Part shown: positions 17,548 to 25,307 of the stretch, piece by piece
How positions within the stretch are numbered: position 1 is the stretch's first letter
Layout of the letters: every line of letters begins with the position of its first letter
Source of the DNA: an uncultured Clostridia bacterium
GTDB taxonomy: Bacteria; Bacillota; Clostridia; TANB77; CAG-508
NCBI GenBank assembly: GCA_904381285.1
Contig: CAJFII010000002.1
Location: 1 to 35,781, forward strand
Length of the DNA: 35,781 nt
Reading direction: 5' to 3'
The notes under the pieces: model-generated
What the model was told of the DNA's origin: nothing
The model's database searches: none
What the model saw: only the letters and a program-made list of their open reading frames with translations
Position numbers and translations under genes: made by a program

Positions 17548-18414
17548 TTATTCAGTTAATTTTTTGATTTCCTTATCATCATTTTTAGTCTTTTTTATTA
17601 ATGCTTTAATCTTTTCTATATTTCCTTTTATATCTCCTAAAAAGTATGAAACTCCAAATCCTAAAATAAGTATTATTATAGAAATAACTGAATTTGCATT
17701 AAATCCCAATGCGCAACTACCATTTAAAACATTTGGAATAATTGATAAAAATAATCCAAATATTATAGAAAATGTCATTGTATAAAATTTGCTTATTAAT
17801 TTATTCATTATAAATGATATTACTAATACTCCTATAACTAGTCCCACACCTGCAGGTATTAAGACTGATAGATTAAAATCAGCTATTGAACCTACATATA
17901 ATTCATATAATCCTAAAGATGATAATATTACTGCACTATCAACTCCAGGTACTATTGAAGAGCCAGCAACTGCTATCCCTAATAATACTGACTGAAATAT
18001 ATTAGGATTTGTTATTACAGGAAATAAATCTTTATTTAAGAAAAATAAACTAAATCCTACTATAGCTGATAATAATATTACTATATAATATTTTTTATTA
18101 AATCCCTCTTTTTTTACCTCTTTATAAAAAAGTGGTACTGTTCCTAGTACTAATCCTAGAAAGGCAAATCTTGTATACATTTCAAAATTTCCAAGTAAAA
18201 AATCAACTATTTTACTAAAAATAATAACACCTACACCAAAACCTAAACATAATGGAAATAAGAATGCTACATTTTTCTTGAAATCTTTGAATAGTGTTCC
18301 TATTGCTGTTATAGTTTTTTGATATAATCCTAAAATTACTAATAATACGCTTCCACTTAATCCTGGTGCTATTCCACCTATTCCAACTATTATTCCTTTT
18401 AAAAAATTGTACAT
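17548..18414 (-). CDS. DUF368 family polyprenyl-phosphate transporter (PopT-like)
   Basis: A 288-residue membrane protein with about eight spans and two related Gly/Pro motifs, GGIAPGLSGSVLLVILGLY (13-31) and SSIVPGVDSAVILSSLGLY (around 152), typical of DUF368. Members of this family have been shown to recycle undecaprenyl phosphate across the membrane, returning the lipid carrier used for wall and surface polymers to the cytosolic face. The Lys/Asp/Glu-rich C-terminal tail (272-288) is cytosolic. The ATG has ACGGAGGATATT upstream, with a promoter at 18452-18480. It leads an operon with the GT-C-like gene, which itself probably consumes polyprenyl-phosphate sugars. Confidence 0.88.
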   Translation of the reverse strand: MYNFLKGIIVGIGGIAPGLSGSVLLVILGLYQKTITAIGTLFKDFKKNVAFLFPLCLGFGVGVIIFSKIVDFLLGNFEMYTRFAFLGLVLGTVPLFYKEVKKEGFNKKYYIVILLSAIVGFSLFFLNKDLFPVITNPNIFQSVLLGIAVAGSSIVPGVDSAVILSSLGLYELYVGSIADFNLSVLIPAGVGLVIGVLVISFIMNKLISKFYTMTFSIIFGLFLSIIPNVLNGSCALGFNANSVISIIILILGFGVSYFLGDIKGNIEKIKALIKKTKNDDKEIKKLTE

Positions 18415-18451
18415 AATATCCTCCGTAATTTATTTTTTAAATTTCTAGGTT

Positions 18452-18480
18452 ATTCTAACATAAATATATTAATTAATCAA
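18452..18480 (-). promoter_or_regulatory. Promoter for the DUF368-glycosyltransferase operon
   Basis: Minus-strand -35 TTGATT (18475-18480), 17-base spacer, -10 TAGAAT (18452-18457) preceded by TGT (extended -10), 37 bases before the ATG at 18414. Confidence 0.65.
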
Positions 18481-18504
18481 TTTTTTTAAATAAATTTTTT
18501 CTTC

Positions 18505-19602
18505 TTATTTATTCTTAAAATATTTTGCTATTTTTCTCATTCTATCAACTTGATTTACTTTAAATGGACATCTATTATTACAATGACCACAACTTATGCA
18601 ATCTTCTGCATTCTTATCTAAATTTTTGTAATGATCTATAGCTAATTTATCTCCTGCTACTGCCAAATCATAATACTTATTTATAAGTCCTATATCTAAT
18701 CCTTGTGGACATGGCTTACAATGATTACAATACACACAAGTACCTGTAACATCTTTTGGTGTAAATTCGCCTATAACTGAATAATCTTTTTCTTCATCTA
18801 CCGCATCAAAAAATCCTAATACTTCTTCCAAATCTTCTTTTCCTCTTATCCCTGGTAATACGGTCACTACTCCTGGTTTATCTAAAGCATATTGAATACA
18901 TTGATATTTGGTTAATTTCTTTCCAAAAGGAGATGTTCTATCATCTAACAATTGTCCACCAGAAAAGGCTTTCATAACTGAAATTCCAATTCCTTCTTTT
19001 TCACATCTTCTATATAAATCCATTCTTTCTTTATTACTACCTATTGCATAATCGCCCTTTCTATAATCATATCCTGGATTTATGCTAAACATAACAATAT
19101 CAATTATACCTGTATCTATAGCTTTTTGTACAACCTTCGGTGTATGTGATGAAATTCCAATATGTTTTACTATACCTTTTTTCTTAAGTTCTTGTATATA
19201 ATCTAAAATCCCATTGTTTAAGTACTTATCCCAATCGCTTTCTTCGTCAAGACAATGTATAAAACCATAATCTATATAATTTGTTCTTAATTGTTCTAAC
19301 TGCCATTTCACTGATTTCTTTATTATATCCAAATTAGTTGTCCACCCATAAGTTCCTGTTAAATAATTTGCCCCAAAATGTATTTGATACATTATATTTT
19401 CTCTAACATTTTCAAATGCTTGTCCATAATATTTAAAAACACAACTTTCTGCTGCTGCTAAGTCATAATAATTTATTCCACTTTCATATGCTTTTTTCAA
19501 AGTTTCTACTGCTTCATTCTCGTCTGCTTCTGAAATTGAACTTGCTCCAAGTCCTATTACGCTTATTTTATCACCTGTTTTATGATTTATACGATATTCC
19601 AT
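18505..19602 (-). CDS. Aldo/keto reductase-like protein with C-terminal 4Fe-4S ferredoxin domain
   Basis: A 365-residue protein with an aldo/keto reductase TIM barrel (about 1-270) fused to an iron-sulfur domain. The latter has CVYCNHCKPCP (near 292) and CISCGHCNNRCP (near 338), which can bind two 4Fe-4S clusters. Barrel signatures include SVIGLGASSIS, INYYDLAAAES (Asp47) and GFIHCLDE (His116). At the canonical Tyr and Lys positions of the catalytic tetrad I read Glu52 and His75, so ordinary NADPH carbonyl reduction is doubtful; this seems to be a family-wide pattern in the ferredoxin-fused clade. It is likely a cytosolic redox enzyme of unknown substrate. The ATG has AGAGAGGTAATAA upstream. 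Confidence 0.88.
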   Translation of the reverse strand: MEYRINHKTGDKISVIGLGASSISEADENEAVETLKKAYESGINYYDLAAAESCVFKYYGQAFENVRENIMYQIHFGANYLTGTYGWTTNLDIIKKSVKWQLEQLRTNYIDYGFIHCLDEESDWDKYLNNGILDYIQELKKKGIVKHIGISSHTPKVVQKAIDTGIIDIVMFSINPGYDYRKGDYAIGSNKERMDLYRRCEKEGIGISVMKAFSGGQLLDDRTSPFGKKLTKYQCIQYALDKPGVVTVLPGIRGKEDLEEVLGFFDAVDEEKDYSVIGEFTPKDVTGTCVYCNHCKPCPQGLDIGLINKYYDLAVAGDKLAIDHYKNLDKNAEDCISCGHCNNRCPFKVNQVDRMRKIAKYFKNK

Positions 19603-19668
19603 ATTTATTACCTCTCTTTATTTTAATTTCTTCTAATTCATAACATTTTTATAATTCATGATTATAAT

Positions 19669-19986
19669 TTATTTTTTTGCTTCATATTCTTTTACTCTTG
19701 TATTAACACCATCAATAATTTTATATTCTCTTTGTGAGTTTTTATAAACCTTTTTTTGTATCTCTGTTTCTAAATCTATCCCTAAAATTTCTGATAATCC
19801 TAATAAATATATTGCAACATCAGCTAATTCTTCGCTTAAATCGTTTTTCTTTTTTCTCCACGCATCATATGCTTCAGCAATTTCTCCATATGTTAAACAA
19901 AATTCTTCGTTTATATCTGTTATATTAAATCCTTTATCTACTTTATTTTGATATATTTCTTTTTGAAGTTTCTTTAAATCTACCAT
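19669..19986 (-). CDS. MazG-like nucleotide pyrophosphohydrolase
   Basis: A 105-residue all-alpha NTP pyrophosphatase of the MazG/iMazG type, which hydrolyses (d)NTPs or modified nucleotides to monophosphates. The metal-binding signature is visible: E-x-x-E in YGEIAEAYDAW (34-44), then EELADVAIYLLG (53-64). The start is the ATG at 19986, with AAGGAGGCAATAGAT upstream. A much longer in-frame opening to 20214 runs through the tmRNA and its terminator, so it is not coding. Expression is from an upstream TGATATAAT-type extended -10 or from tmRNA read-through. The aldo/keto reductase gene follows after 66 bases. Confidence 0.85.
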   Translation of the reverse strand: MVDLKKLQKEIYQNKVDKGFNITDINEEFCLTYGEIAEAYDAWRKKKNDLSEELADVAIYLLGLSEILGIDLETEIQKKVYKNSQREYKIIDGVNTRVKEYEAKK

Positions 19987-20084
19987 ATCTATTGCCTCCT
20001 TATTATTTTTACTTTTCAATTTAAGTAACAAAATTGATATTATTTGTTTGATTATATCATTTATCTTATCAATTGTATATAAAA

Positions 20085-20108
20085 AAATCGACCTATTTAA
20101 GTCGATTT
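20085..20108 (-). terminator. Terminator of tmRNA
   Basis: An 8-base stem (AAATCGAC at 20085-20092 with 20101-20108), 8-base loop and, on the minus strand, a run of seven T. It lies just 5 bases past the tmRNA 3' end. Confidence 0.85.
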
Positions 20109-20112
20109 CTTT

Positions 20113-20465
20113 TGGTGGAGGTGAGGAGAGTCGAACTCCTGTCCAACAAATCTTCCATATAAATTTCTCCGAGTGCAGTTTGTTCTTAGTTTTCCTAATA
20201 AAATAAATGAACAAACAAACTTATTTTATTAGTAGCTCCTATTTACCCACTATTTTTGGAGCAAAAATAGTTTCGTTTCCTACTAATTTTGCGCCCTTAT
20301 AAAATCGTAGGCTTTTTTATAAGAACGTAGCCGCACCTAGGCAGCTAAAGCTACTTCGTTATTTCTAGCGTTTATATTTAGTTTTTCGTTTTTTTAAGTG
20401 GTAACGAAAATCCACTACTCGCTTTTTATACTCCTAATTTGCTGTCGAAAACCAATTACACCCCC
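20113..20465 (-). ncRNA. ssrA: Transfer-messenger RNA (tmRNA)
   Basis: A 353-base tmRNA that rescues stalled ribosomes by trans-translation with SmpB. The 5' end GGGGGTG pairs with CACCTCC before ACCA at the 3' end. The tRNA-like domain has the TTCGACAG near the 5' end and GACAGGAGTTCGACTCTCCTC T-arm region at the 3' end, with its loop TTCGACT. Several pseudoknot-forming GC stems lie between. The tag reading frame ends at a TAG (20337-20339) and encodes ARNNEVALAA if the GCT at 20367-20369 is the resume codon. It may begin one codon earlier with Asn. The C-terminal ALAA matches the ClpXP degradation signal of other tmRNA tags. The promoter is at 20481-20509. Confidence 0.96.
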
Positions 20466-20480
20466 ATGTGCAATATAATT

Positions 20481-20509
20481 ATTATACAATATCCTAGTCA
20501 TTTTTACAA
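20481..20509 (-). promoter_or_regulatory. Promoter for ssrA
   Basis: Minus-strand -35 TTGTAA (20504-20509), 17-base spacer, perfect -10 TATAAT (20481-20486), 15 bases before the mature 5' end. That leaves a short leader for RNase P to remove. Confidence 0.75.
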
Positions 20510-20519
20510 TATATTTTTC

Positions 20520-20548
20520 TTGACTTTATTATTTTCTTATTTTATAAT
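20520..20548 (+). promoter_or_regulatory. Promoter for the GtrA-like and M23 genes
   Basis: -35 TTGACT (20520-20525), 17-base spacer, perfect -10 TATAAT (20543-20548), 30 bases before the ATG at 20579. It is divergent from the ssrA promoter. Confidence 0.75.
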
Positions 20549-20578
20549 ATGTAAAATATCAAATTAAGGAAGTATTTT

Positions 20579-20995
20579 ATGGAACAAATAAAAAAATTAA
20601 TAAAGAAATTTTGTACAAAGGAATTGATACTTTATGCCATTTTTGGTGTATTAACTACCATTGTTAACTTTGTATGTTTTTACATTTTAACAGAATTCAT
20701 ACATATAGAAGAAAATCTTTCTAATGCTTTTTCTATAGTTGCTTCTATACTTTTTGCTTACTTTACAAATAGGAAACTAGTATTTAATTCAACTGCAACA
20801 ACTGCAAAAGAAAAACTAACTGAATTCGGAAAATTTATTCTTGGTAGAGCTTTTTCCATGATTGTTGAACTTGTTGGTTTTTTCTTAATGTTTAATATAG
20901 CTTCTATTAATGAATTTGTAAGTAAAGCATTAATTTCAATAATAGTTATAATTTTAAATTTCTTTATTAGTAAATTTTTTGCATTTAAAAAATAA
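20579..20995 (+). CDS. GtrA-like membrane protein
   Basis: A 138-residue protein with four predicted membrane spans, typical of the GtrA/DPMS family. These proteins are thought to help move or position polyprenyl-linked sugars for surface glycan synthesis. Family features are the early YAIFGVLTTIVNFVCFYILT (18-37), AYFTNRKLVFNS near 60-71 between spans 2 and 3, and the C-terminal FFISKFFAFKK. The ATG has AAGGAAGTATTTT upstream and a strong promoter. The M23 peptidase gene starts 36 bases on and is likely co-transcribed. The sugar and partner transferase are unknown. Confidence 0.88.
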   Translation: MEQIKKLIKKFCTKELILYAIFGVLTTIVNFVCFYILTEFIHIEENLSNAFSIVASILFAYFTNRKLVFNSTATTAKEKLTEFGKFILGRAFSMIVELVGFFLMFNIASINEFVSKALISIIVIILNFFISKFFAFKK

Positions 20996-21031
20996 TAAAT
21001 ATTGGGCTACTATTTAACTTGGAGGTATAAA

Positions 21032-21628
21032 ATGAATAGTAGTTTTTTTCATACTTCTTTTCGTTCAACTAGTTTTATTTTTATTTTCATAATTTGCATT
21101 TGTGTTTTTATAATTCCTGTTTATTGTGTTTATCCTCAAGCATTTTCTGAATATTCAAATACACTAATTTTAAATGATGCTTCTGAATTTGTATGGCCTA
21201 TACCGGGTTATACTAAAATTACATCTCCATTTGGAAAAAGAACTTCTCCTACTGCTGGCGCATCTAGTTTTCATAAAGGTGTTGATATTAGTGCACCAGA
21301 AGGTACTAAATTATATGCTATTTGTGATGGTGAAATTACTTTTGCAAGCTTTTTAGGTGGTGGTGGCTATACTATTACTCTATCTACTGATTCAATGAAA
21401 ATTACCTATTGTCATGTTTCACCTAATTTTATTGTAAAAGTTGGTGATAAAGTTATAAAGGGACAACATATTTCAAATGTTGGTCCTAAAAATGTATATG
21501 GTGTTGTTGGAAATCAGTATAAAGATGAAAATGGTAATCCAACTAATGGTGCTACAACTGGATGTCATTTACACCTTGGAGTTAGAATTAACGAAAAATA
21601 TACAAATCCTCTTGATTTATTCAAATAA
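21032..21628 (+). CDS. Exported M23-family (LytM-type) peptidase
   Basis: A 198-residue protein with a hydrophobic N-terminal signal or anchor (about 14-34), followed by a LytM/M23 domain. Zinc ligands are visible: HKGVD (His81 and Asp85) and HLHLG (179-183; His181), plus a catalytic-type His128 in YCHVS. This predicts a cell-wall endopeptidase acting outside the cell. The SPFGKRTSPTAGASSFHKG segment is the usual entry to the domain. The start is the ATG at 21032 with TTGGAGGTATAAA upstream; an in-frame ATG at 21002 lacks a ribosome site. The protein is short for the family, with no extra wall-binding domain. Confidence 0.92.
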   Translation: MNSSFFHTSFRSTSFIFIFIICICVFIIPVYCVYPQAFSEYSNTLILNDASEFVWPIPGYTKITSPFGKRTSPTAGASSFHKGVDISAPEGTKLYAICDGEITFASFLGGGGYTITLSTDSMKITYCHVSPNFIVKVGDKVIKGQHISNVGPKNVYGVVGNQYKDENGNPTNGATTGCHLHLGVRINEKYTNPLDLFK

Positions 21629-21635
21629 AAAAATA

Positions 21636-21665
21636 GAAAGGATACAATATAACATGTATTCTTTC
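21636..21665. terminator. Bidirectional terminator between the M23 and zinc-ribbon genes
   Basis: An 11-base stem with one G-T wobble (21636-21646 with 21655-21665) and an 8-base loop. T runs follow on plus (ATATTTTTTT) and on minus (TATTTTTTTA). Confidence 0.88.
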
Positions 21666-21673
21666 ATATTTTT

Positions 21674-22165
21674 TTACATATCATCTTCATTATCTTCTTG
21701 TTCTTGTGTTATTTCTTCATCTTCTTGCTCATGTGCACAACCATTACAAGTACTACAATGTCCATTTGTACATTCATTTTCTTCTTCATTCCAATCTAAT
21801 TCAATCATGTTATGGCATTCTGGACATTCTATTTCTTTTTTATTAGAATTTATATCTGTTAAAAATTCATAGTTACAATATGGACATACAATTTCGAAAT
21901 CATAATCATCTTCTACAAATAGTTCTTTTTCTATTGTAGACATACCTTTTTCTAAATCGTTTAGTTTTTTTTCTAAAATTTTTTGATTTTCATAGACTTG
22001 ATTAACTCGTCTTTCACTAAGGTCTATAATTTTATTTAACTCGTCTATATACAACATTGAAATATCTGCAATTTGCTGTTTTATAAACTCTAGTTCCTCT
22101 GGATTAGTAATTCTTTCTTCAATTTTTGCAATAATTGCATTAAAATTATCTTGTAATTTTGACAC
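21674..22165 (-). CDS. Coiled-coil zinc-ribbon protein (CD1247-like)
   Basis: A 163-residue soluble protein of unknown function. Residues 1-75 are helical and probably coiled coil (IIAKIEERITNPEELEFIKQ and on). A zinc ribbon follows with CPYC (near 93) and CPEC (near 114), then a second Cys-rich cluster (CTNGHCSTCNGC, 132-143) and a very acidic tail. This resembles a clostridial family whose first domain is named after C. difficile CD1247; I assign it from memory. It lies 20 bases after efp at the end of the yqeG-pepP-efp operon, so a translation- or envelope-related role is possible but not shown. Confidence 0.8.
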   Translation of the reverse strand: MSKLQDNFNAIIAKIEERITNPEELEFIKQQIADISMLYIDELNKIIDLSERRVNQVYENQKILEKKLNDLEKGMSTIEKELFVEDDYDFEIVCPYCNYEFLTDINSNKKEIECPECHNMIELDWNEEENECTNGHCSTCNGCAHEQEDEEITQEQEDNEDDM

Positions 22166-22185
22166 TTTGCAATCTTCCTTTCTGC

Positions 22186-22752
22186 TTAGATTCTTTCCAT
22201 ATATTCGCCTGTTCTTGTATCAATTTTAATTACATCACCTATATTTATAAATAGTGGTACACTAATTTCATATCCATTTTCTAATGTTGCTGGTTTTCCA
22301 GATGTTGTAGTTGTGTTTCCACTAAATCCTGGTTCTGTATAAGTAACTTCTAGTTCTACGAACATTGGTGGTTCTACTGCAAATACATTTCCTTTAAAAG
22401 ATAATATTTTTACACTCATGTTTTCTTTTATGAATTTTAAACTATCTCCTAATTGTTCTTTGTTTAAAGGTATTTGCTCGTATGTATCATTATCCATAAA
22501 ATAATATAAGTCTCCATCATTATATAAGTATTGCATATCTCTTTTTTCTATTTCTGCTCCTGGATATTTTTCTGAAGGATTAAATGTTTTTTCTAAAACA
22601 GCTCCTGTTATTACATTTTTTAATTTTGTTCTTACAAATGCTGCTCCTTTTCCTGGTTTTACATGTTGAAATTCTACTACTTTATATACATTTCCATCCA
22701 TTTCAAAAGTTGTTCCATTTCTAAAATCTCCTGCCATATATACTTCTGCCAT
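22186..22752 (-). CDS. efp: Translation elongation factor P
   Basis: A 188-residue EF-P of normal length, which binds between the P and E sites and relieves ribosome stalling at polyproline stretches. All three beta-barrel domains are present: a KOW-like N-terminal domain (1-62), an OB domain (65-127), and a C-terminal OB domain with [20 protein letters not shown]. The tip of domain I reads KPGKGAAF, with Lys35 at the position modified in other bacteria. No modification gene is nearby. The ATG has AAGGAGGAAATATAA upstream. It lies 79 bases after the M24 peptidase gene, an association also known from B. subtilis (yqhT-efp). An internal promoter may lie at 22788-22816. Confidence 0.97.
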   Translation of the reverse strand: MAEVYMAGDFRNGTTFEMDGNVYKVVEFQHVKPGKGAAFVRTKLKNVITGAVLEKTFNPSEKYPGAEIEKRDMQYLYNDGDLYYFMDNDTYEQIPLNKEQLGDSLKFIKENMSVKILSFKGNVFAVEPPMFVELEVTYTEPGFSGNTTTTSGKPATLENGYEISVPLFINIGDVIKIDTRTGEYMERI

Positions 22753-22787
22753 TTATATTTCCTCCTTATTATTTGTAATTCTTATCT

Positions 22788-22816
22788 ATTTTATACCAAA
22801 TTTCTTACAAAATCAA
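22788..22816 (-). promoter_or_regulatory. Possible internal promoter for efp
   Basis: Minus-strand -35 TTGATT (22811-22816), 17-base spacer, -10 TAAAAT (22788-22793), 36 bases before the efp ATG. A small TACAAAA/TTTTGTA hairpin overlaps the -35 and could attenuate read-through from the upstream gene. Confidence 0.45.
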
Positions 22817-22831
22817 GGTTTTGTAGGAAAT

Positions 22832-23899
22832 TTACTTTATTACTACATAATCTTTTGTTGAATTTGTTAAAGTTTTAGCTCCTGATTTAGTAATTAAAAC
22901 CGTATCTTCAATTCTCACACCAAATTTTCCAGCTATATATATTCCTGGTTCATCTGTTATTACCATATTTTCTCTTAATAGAAAATCTCCTCTTCTTGAA
23001 GTTATAATAGGATCTTCATGTATATCTAATCCAACACCATGACCAAGTGCATGAACTAAATCAGAATTATTTAATCTAAAATCATTCTCAACCATTTTAG
23101 AAATAATTCTAACATTAGCTCCATCATAATATTCTTTTAATGTCAATTCTTGATTTTTTAAAACTAAATCATATACTGGTTTTATATAATCTTGTACGAA
23201 ATCTATAAATATTGTTCTTGTCATATCTGAACAATATCCTTTATATTTGCATCCAAAGTCAATTGTAATAACATCACCTGAAGTGATTTCCCTGTCTGTT
23301 GGAACAGCATGTGGCATAGAAGAGTTCGGCCCTGATGCTACAATTGTATCAAAAGCTACTCCATCGGCTCCATTTAGTAAGAAATATTTTTCAATTTCCC
23401 ATGCAATTTGCTTTTCTGTCATTCCTTTTTTTATGAATGTTTGTAAATAGTTAAAACAATTGTCTGTAATCTCACATGCTTTTTGTATACATTCTATTTC
23501 ATAGTCATCTTTTATCATTCTTTGTTTTTCAATTATATTTTCTGTTTCAACAAAATTATTAATTTTATACTTTTGTTTATAATCCTTATATTTTGCATAA
23601 GTTAAATTATTTTCTTCAAATCCAACATTCTCACAAAATAAGAAGAAATTTTCATAGTCTTCTTTTGAAACATCCATAATATTAGTAACTATTACGTCAT
23701 CATCAATAGTTAGCATTTTATTTACTTTTTCTATATATCTAGCATCTGTTATATATACATTTTCTTTTCTTGTTAATAATAAAACTCCTTCGGCATCAAC
23801 TCCAATTAAGTATTTTATATTAACAGGATTAGATATAATCATTCCTTGCATGTCCATTCTTGATATTTTATCTCTTAACCACTTAATTTTTGGGTTCAT
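22832..23899 (-). CDS. pepP: M24B metallopeptidase, Xaa-Pro aminopeptidase type
   Basis: A 355-residue dinuclear-metal peptidase that removes N-terminal residues ahead of proline. An N-terminal creatinase-like domain (1-125) precedes the pita-bread catalytic domain. Five metal ligands are visible: two Asp in TIDFGCKYKGYCSDMTRT, His in HALGHGVGLDIHEDP, Glu in DEPGIYI and Glu in GVRIEDTVLI. The cytosolic location is inferred from lack of a signal. ATG with GAGGGGGGATAAAAT upstream. It sits between the prepilin peptidase gene and efp in one operon; both pepP and efp relate to proline-containing proteins. Confidence 0.93.
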   Translation of the reverse strand: MNPKIKWLRDKISRMDMQGMIISNPVNIKYLIGVDAEGVLLLTRKENVYITDARYIEKVNKMLTIDDDVIVTNIMDVSKEDYENFFLFCENVGFEENNLTYAKYKDYKQKYKINNFVETENIIEKQRMIKDDYEIECIQKACEITDNCFNYLQTFIKKGMTEKQIAWEIEKYFLLNGADGVAFDTIVASGPNSSMPHAVPTDREITSGDVITIDFGCKYKGYCSDMTRTIFIDFVQDYIKPVYDLVLKNQELTLKEYYDGANVRIISKMVENDFRLNNSDLVHALGHGVGLDIHEDPIITSRRGDFLLRENMVITDEPGIYIAGKFGVRIEDTVLITKSGAKTLTNSTKDYVVIK

Positions 23900-23923
23900 A
23901 TTATTTTATCCCCCCTCTTTCTT

Positions 23924-24676
23924 TTATACTCTTCCATACATTCCTAATGTGAATATTTTTAGCAATATTGTAACTAAGCTACTAAATGGAACAAATATAA
24001 CAATAAGTGCAGCTATCACTATAAAAGGTCCAAATGGTATATATTCGTCTGTTTTCTTTGTTTTTGTTGCTAGTAGAATAATGCTAATAATTGCTCCTAA
24101 TAGAAAAGCTATTAAAGAAATAACAATAATACCACTAAATCCAAAATATAATCCTAATGCTCCCATTAGTTTTACGTCACCAAATCCCATTGCTTCTTTT
24201 CCAGCAATAACTCCTCCTAATAAAGTTATTACTAAAAATAATCCTGCTCCTGTTATCATTCCTAATAACATATTAGTAGCAATATTTATATTTGCTATTC
24301 CATATATAAATGTTAATAAAAGACCAACTTCAAACATGGTTAAATTTAATCTATTTGGTATAATTTGTAATTTATAATCAATTACCAAAGCTGATAATAA
24401 CATTGGTATTAAAAGTGCAAATTTTATTAAGTTTAAATTTTCATAAAATTCATTATGAATTCCACAAAAATATACTATTGCAATATATAATAATGCCGTA
24501 ACAATCATCAGTATATAGTTTGTTTTTCCTCTTTTGGTTTTGTCAAATATATCTTTTGAAAAAACTTTTTTATATTCAGGTAATCTTTTATTACACCAAT
24601 TAATAAACCATCCAACAATAAGTCCTATAACTCCAGCTAAAACATAATATAATATATGTACATCATTTATATACAT
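23924..24676 (-). CDS. Prepilin peptidase (A24 aspartic peptidase), no zinc-binding CxxC
   Basis: A 250-residue membrane protein with about seven to eight spans. It matches type IV prepilin peptidases, which cleave the leader of pilin-like proteins on the cytosolic side. Both catalytic aspartates are visible: ALVIDYKLQIIPN (Asp100) and GFGDVKLMGALG (Asp167, the GxGD site). The cytosolic loop after the first span (about 29-52) lacks the paired CxxC motifs of the N-methyltransferase domain, so it may only cleave. No pilin, ComG or type II secretion gene is nearby, so the substrate lies elsewhere. ATG with AAAGGAGGATAAAAA upstream. It is 13 bases after yqeG. Confidence 0.9.
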   Translation of the reverse strand: MYINDVHILYYVLAGVIGLIVGWFINWCNKRLPEYKKVFSKDIFDKTKRGKTNYILMIVTALLYIAIVYFCGIHNEFYENLNLIKFALLIPMLLSALVIDYKLQIIPNRLNLTMFEVGLLLTFIYGIANINIATNMLLGMITGAGLFLVITLLGGVIAGKEAMGFGDVKLMGALGLYFGFSGIIVISLIAFLLGAIISIILLATKTKKTDEYIPFGPFIVIAALIVIFVPFSSLVTILLKIFTLGMYGRV

Positions 24677-24689
24677 TTTTTATCCTCCT

Positions 24690-25187
24690 TTATTTTGTAC
24701 CATTTTTCTTATATTTACTTTTTATAAAATTTTCTATTGGCCTTTTAATTATCGTTATTAATATATCTTTTTCTTTAATCGGCTCTACTAAAATAGAAAA
24801 CATTTTGCATCTATTAGCACCTAAAACATCTGTAAAAATTTGGTCTCCCACTACTGCTACTTCTTCACTTTTTAGTTCCATTATATTTTTGGCTTTATTT
24901 AAACCCATTTTTAATGGTTTTTTAGCAAAGAAAACATATGGTATTCCTAATTTTTCAGATACTCCTTTTACTTTTTCCCTTTTATTACTATTTGATGCAA
25001 TACAGAATTTTATATTTCTTTTTTGTAAATCCTTACACCACTGTTCTACACCTTCAGGCATATTTTTATAATAATCTATTAGTGTATTGTCTACATCTAG
25101 AATAAGCCCTTTTATATTATTTTCCTGCAATAACTCATATGTAATTTCTTTTACATTATTCAAATATATTTTTGGATATAAATTCAT
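24690..25187 (-). CDS. yqeG: YqeG-family HAD-IIIA phosphatase
   Basis: A 165-residue cytosolic HAD phosphatase. Motif I is LILDVDNTLIDY (about 28-39, with both aspartates), motif II is CIASNSNK, a lysine follows in FFAKKPLKMG, and the acidic motif IV is VAVVGDQIFTDVLGAN. Length and motif spacing fit YqeG, whose relatives include phosphatidylglycerophosphate phosphatases; the substrate in bacteria is uncertain. First gene of the five-gene operon ending at 21674. The ATG at 25187 has a GGGAGATAATTT ribosome site and a consensus promoter at 25216-25244. Confidence 0.92.
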   Translation of the reverse strand: MNLYPKIYLNNVKEITYELLQENNIKGLILDVDNTLIDYYKNMPEGVEQWCKDLQKRNIKFCIASNSNKREKVKGVSEKLGIPYVFFAKKPLKMGLNKAKNIMELKSEEVAVVGDQIFTDVLGANRCKMFSILVEPIKEKDILITIIKRPIENFIKSKYKKNGTK

Positions 25188-25215
25188 AAATTATCTCCCA
25201 TCTTTTTTCATTACT

Positions 25216-25244
25216 ATATTATCAATATCTATGTTTTTTGTCAA
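25216..25244 (-). promoter_or_regulatory. Promoter for the yqeG-pepP-efp operon
   Basis: Minus-strand perfect -35 TTGACA (25239-25244), 17-base spacer, -10 TAATAT (25216-25221), 28 bases before the yqeG ATG. It is divergent from the MFS promoter next to it. Confidence 0.8.
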
Positions 25245-25249
25245 TTTTA

Positions 25250-25278
25250 TTTACAAATATTTTTGCTTATTATATAAT
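25250..25278 (+). promoter_or_regulatory. Promoter for the MFS transporter
   Basis: -35 TTTACA (25250-25255), 17-base spacer, perfect -10 TATAAT (25273-25278), 29 bases before the ATG at 25308. An intact promoter supports the frameshifted gene still being expressed. Confidence 0.7.
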
Positions 25279-25307
25279 CATTATATGCAAATGAAAAGGA
25301 GAAAATT

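Noticed and set aside
19987..20214. N-terminal extension of the MazG-like gene
   Set aside because: It would run through the tmRNA 3' end and its terminator; the ATG at 19986 has an excellent AAGGAGG site.
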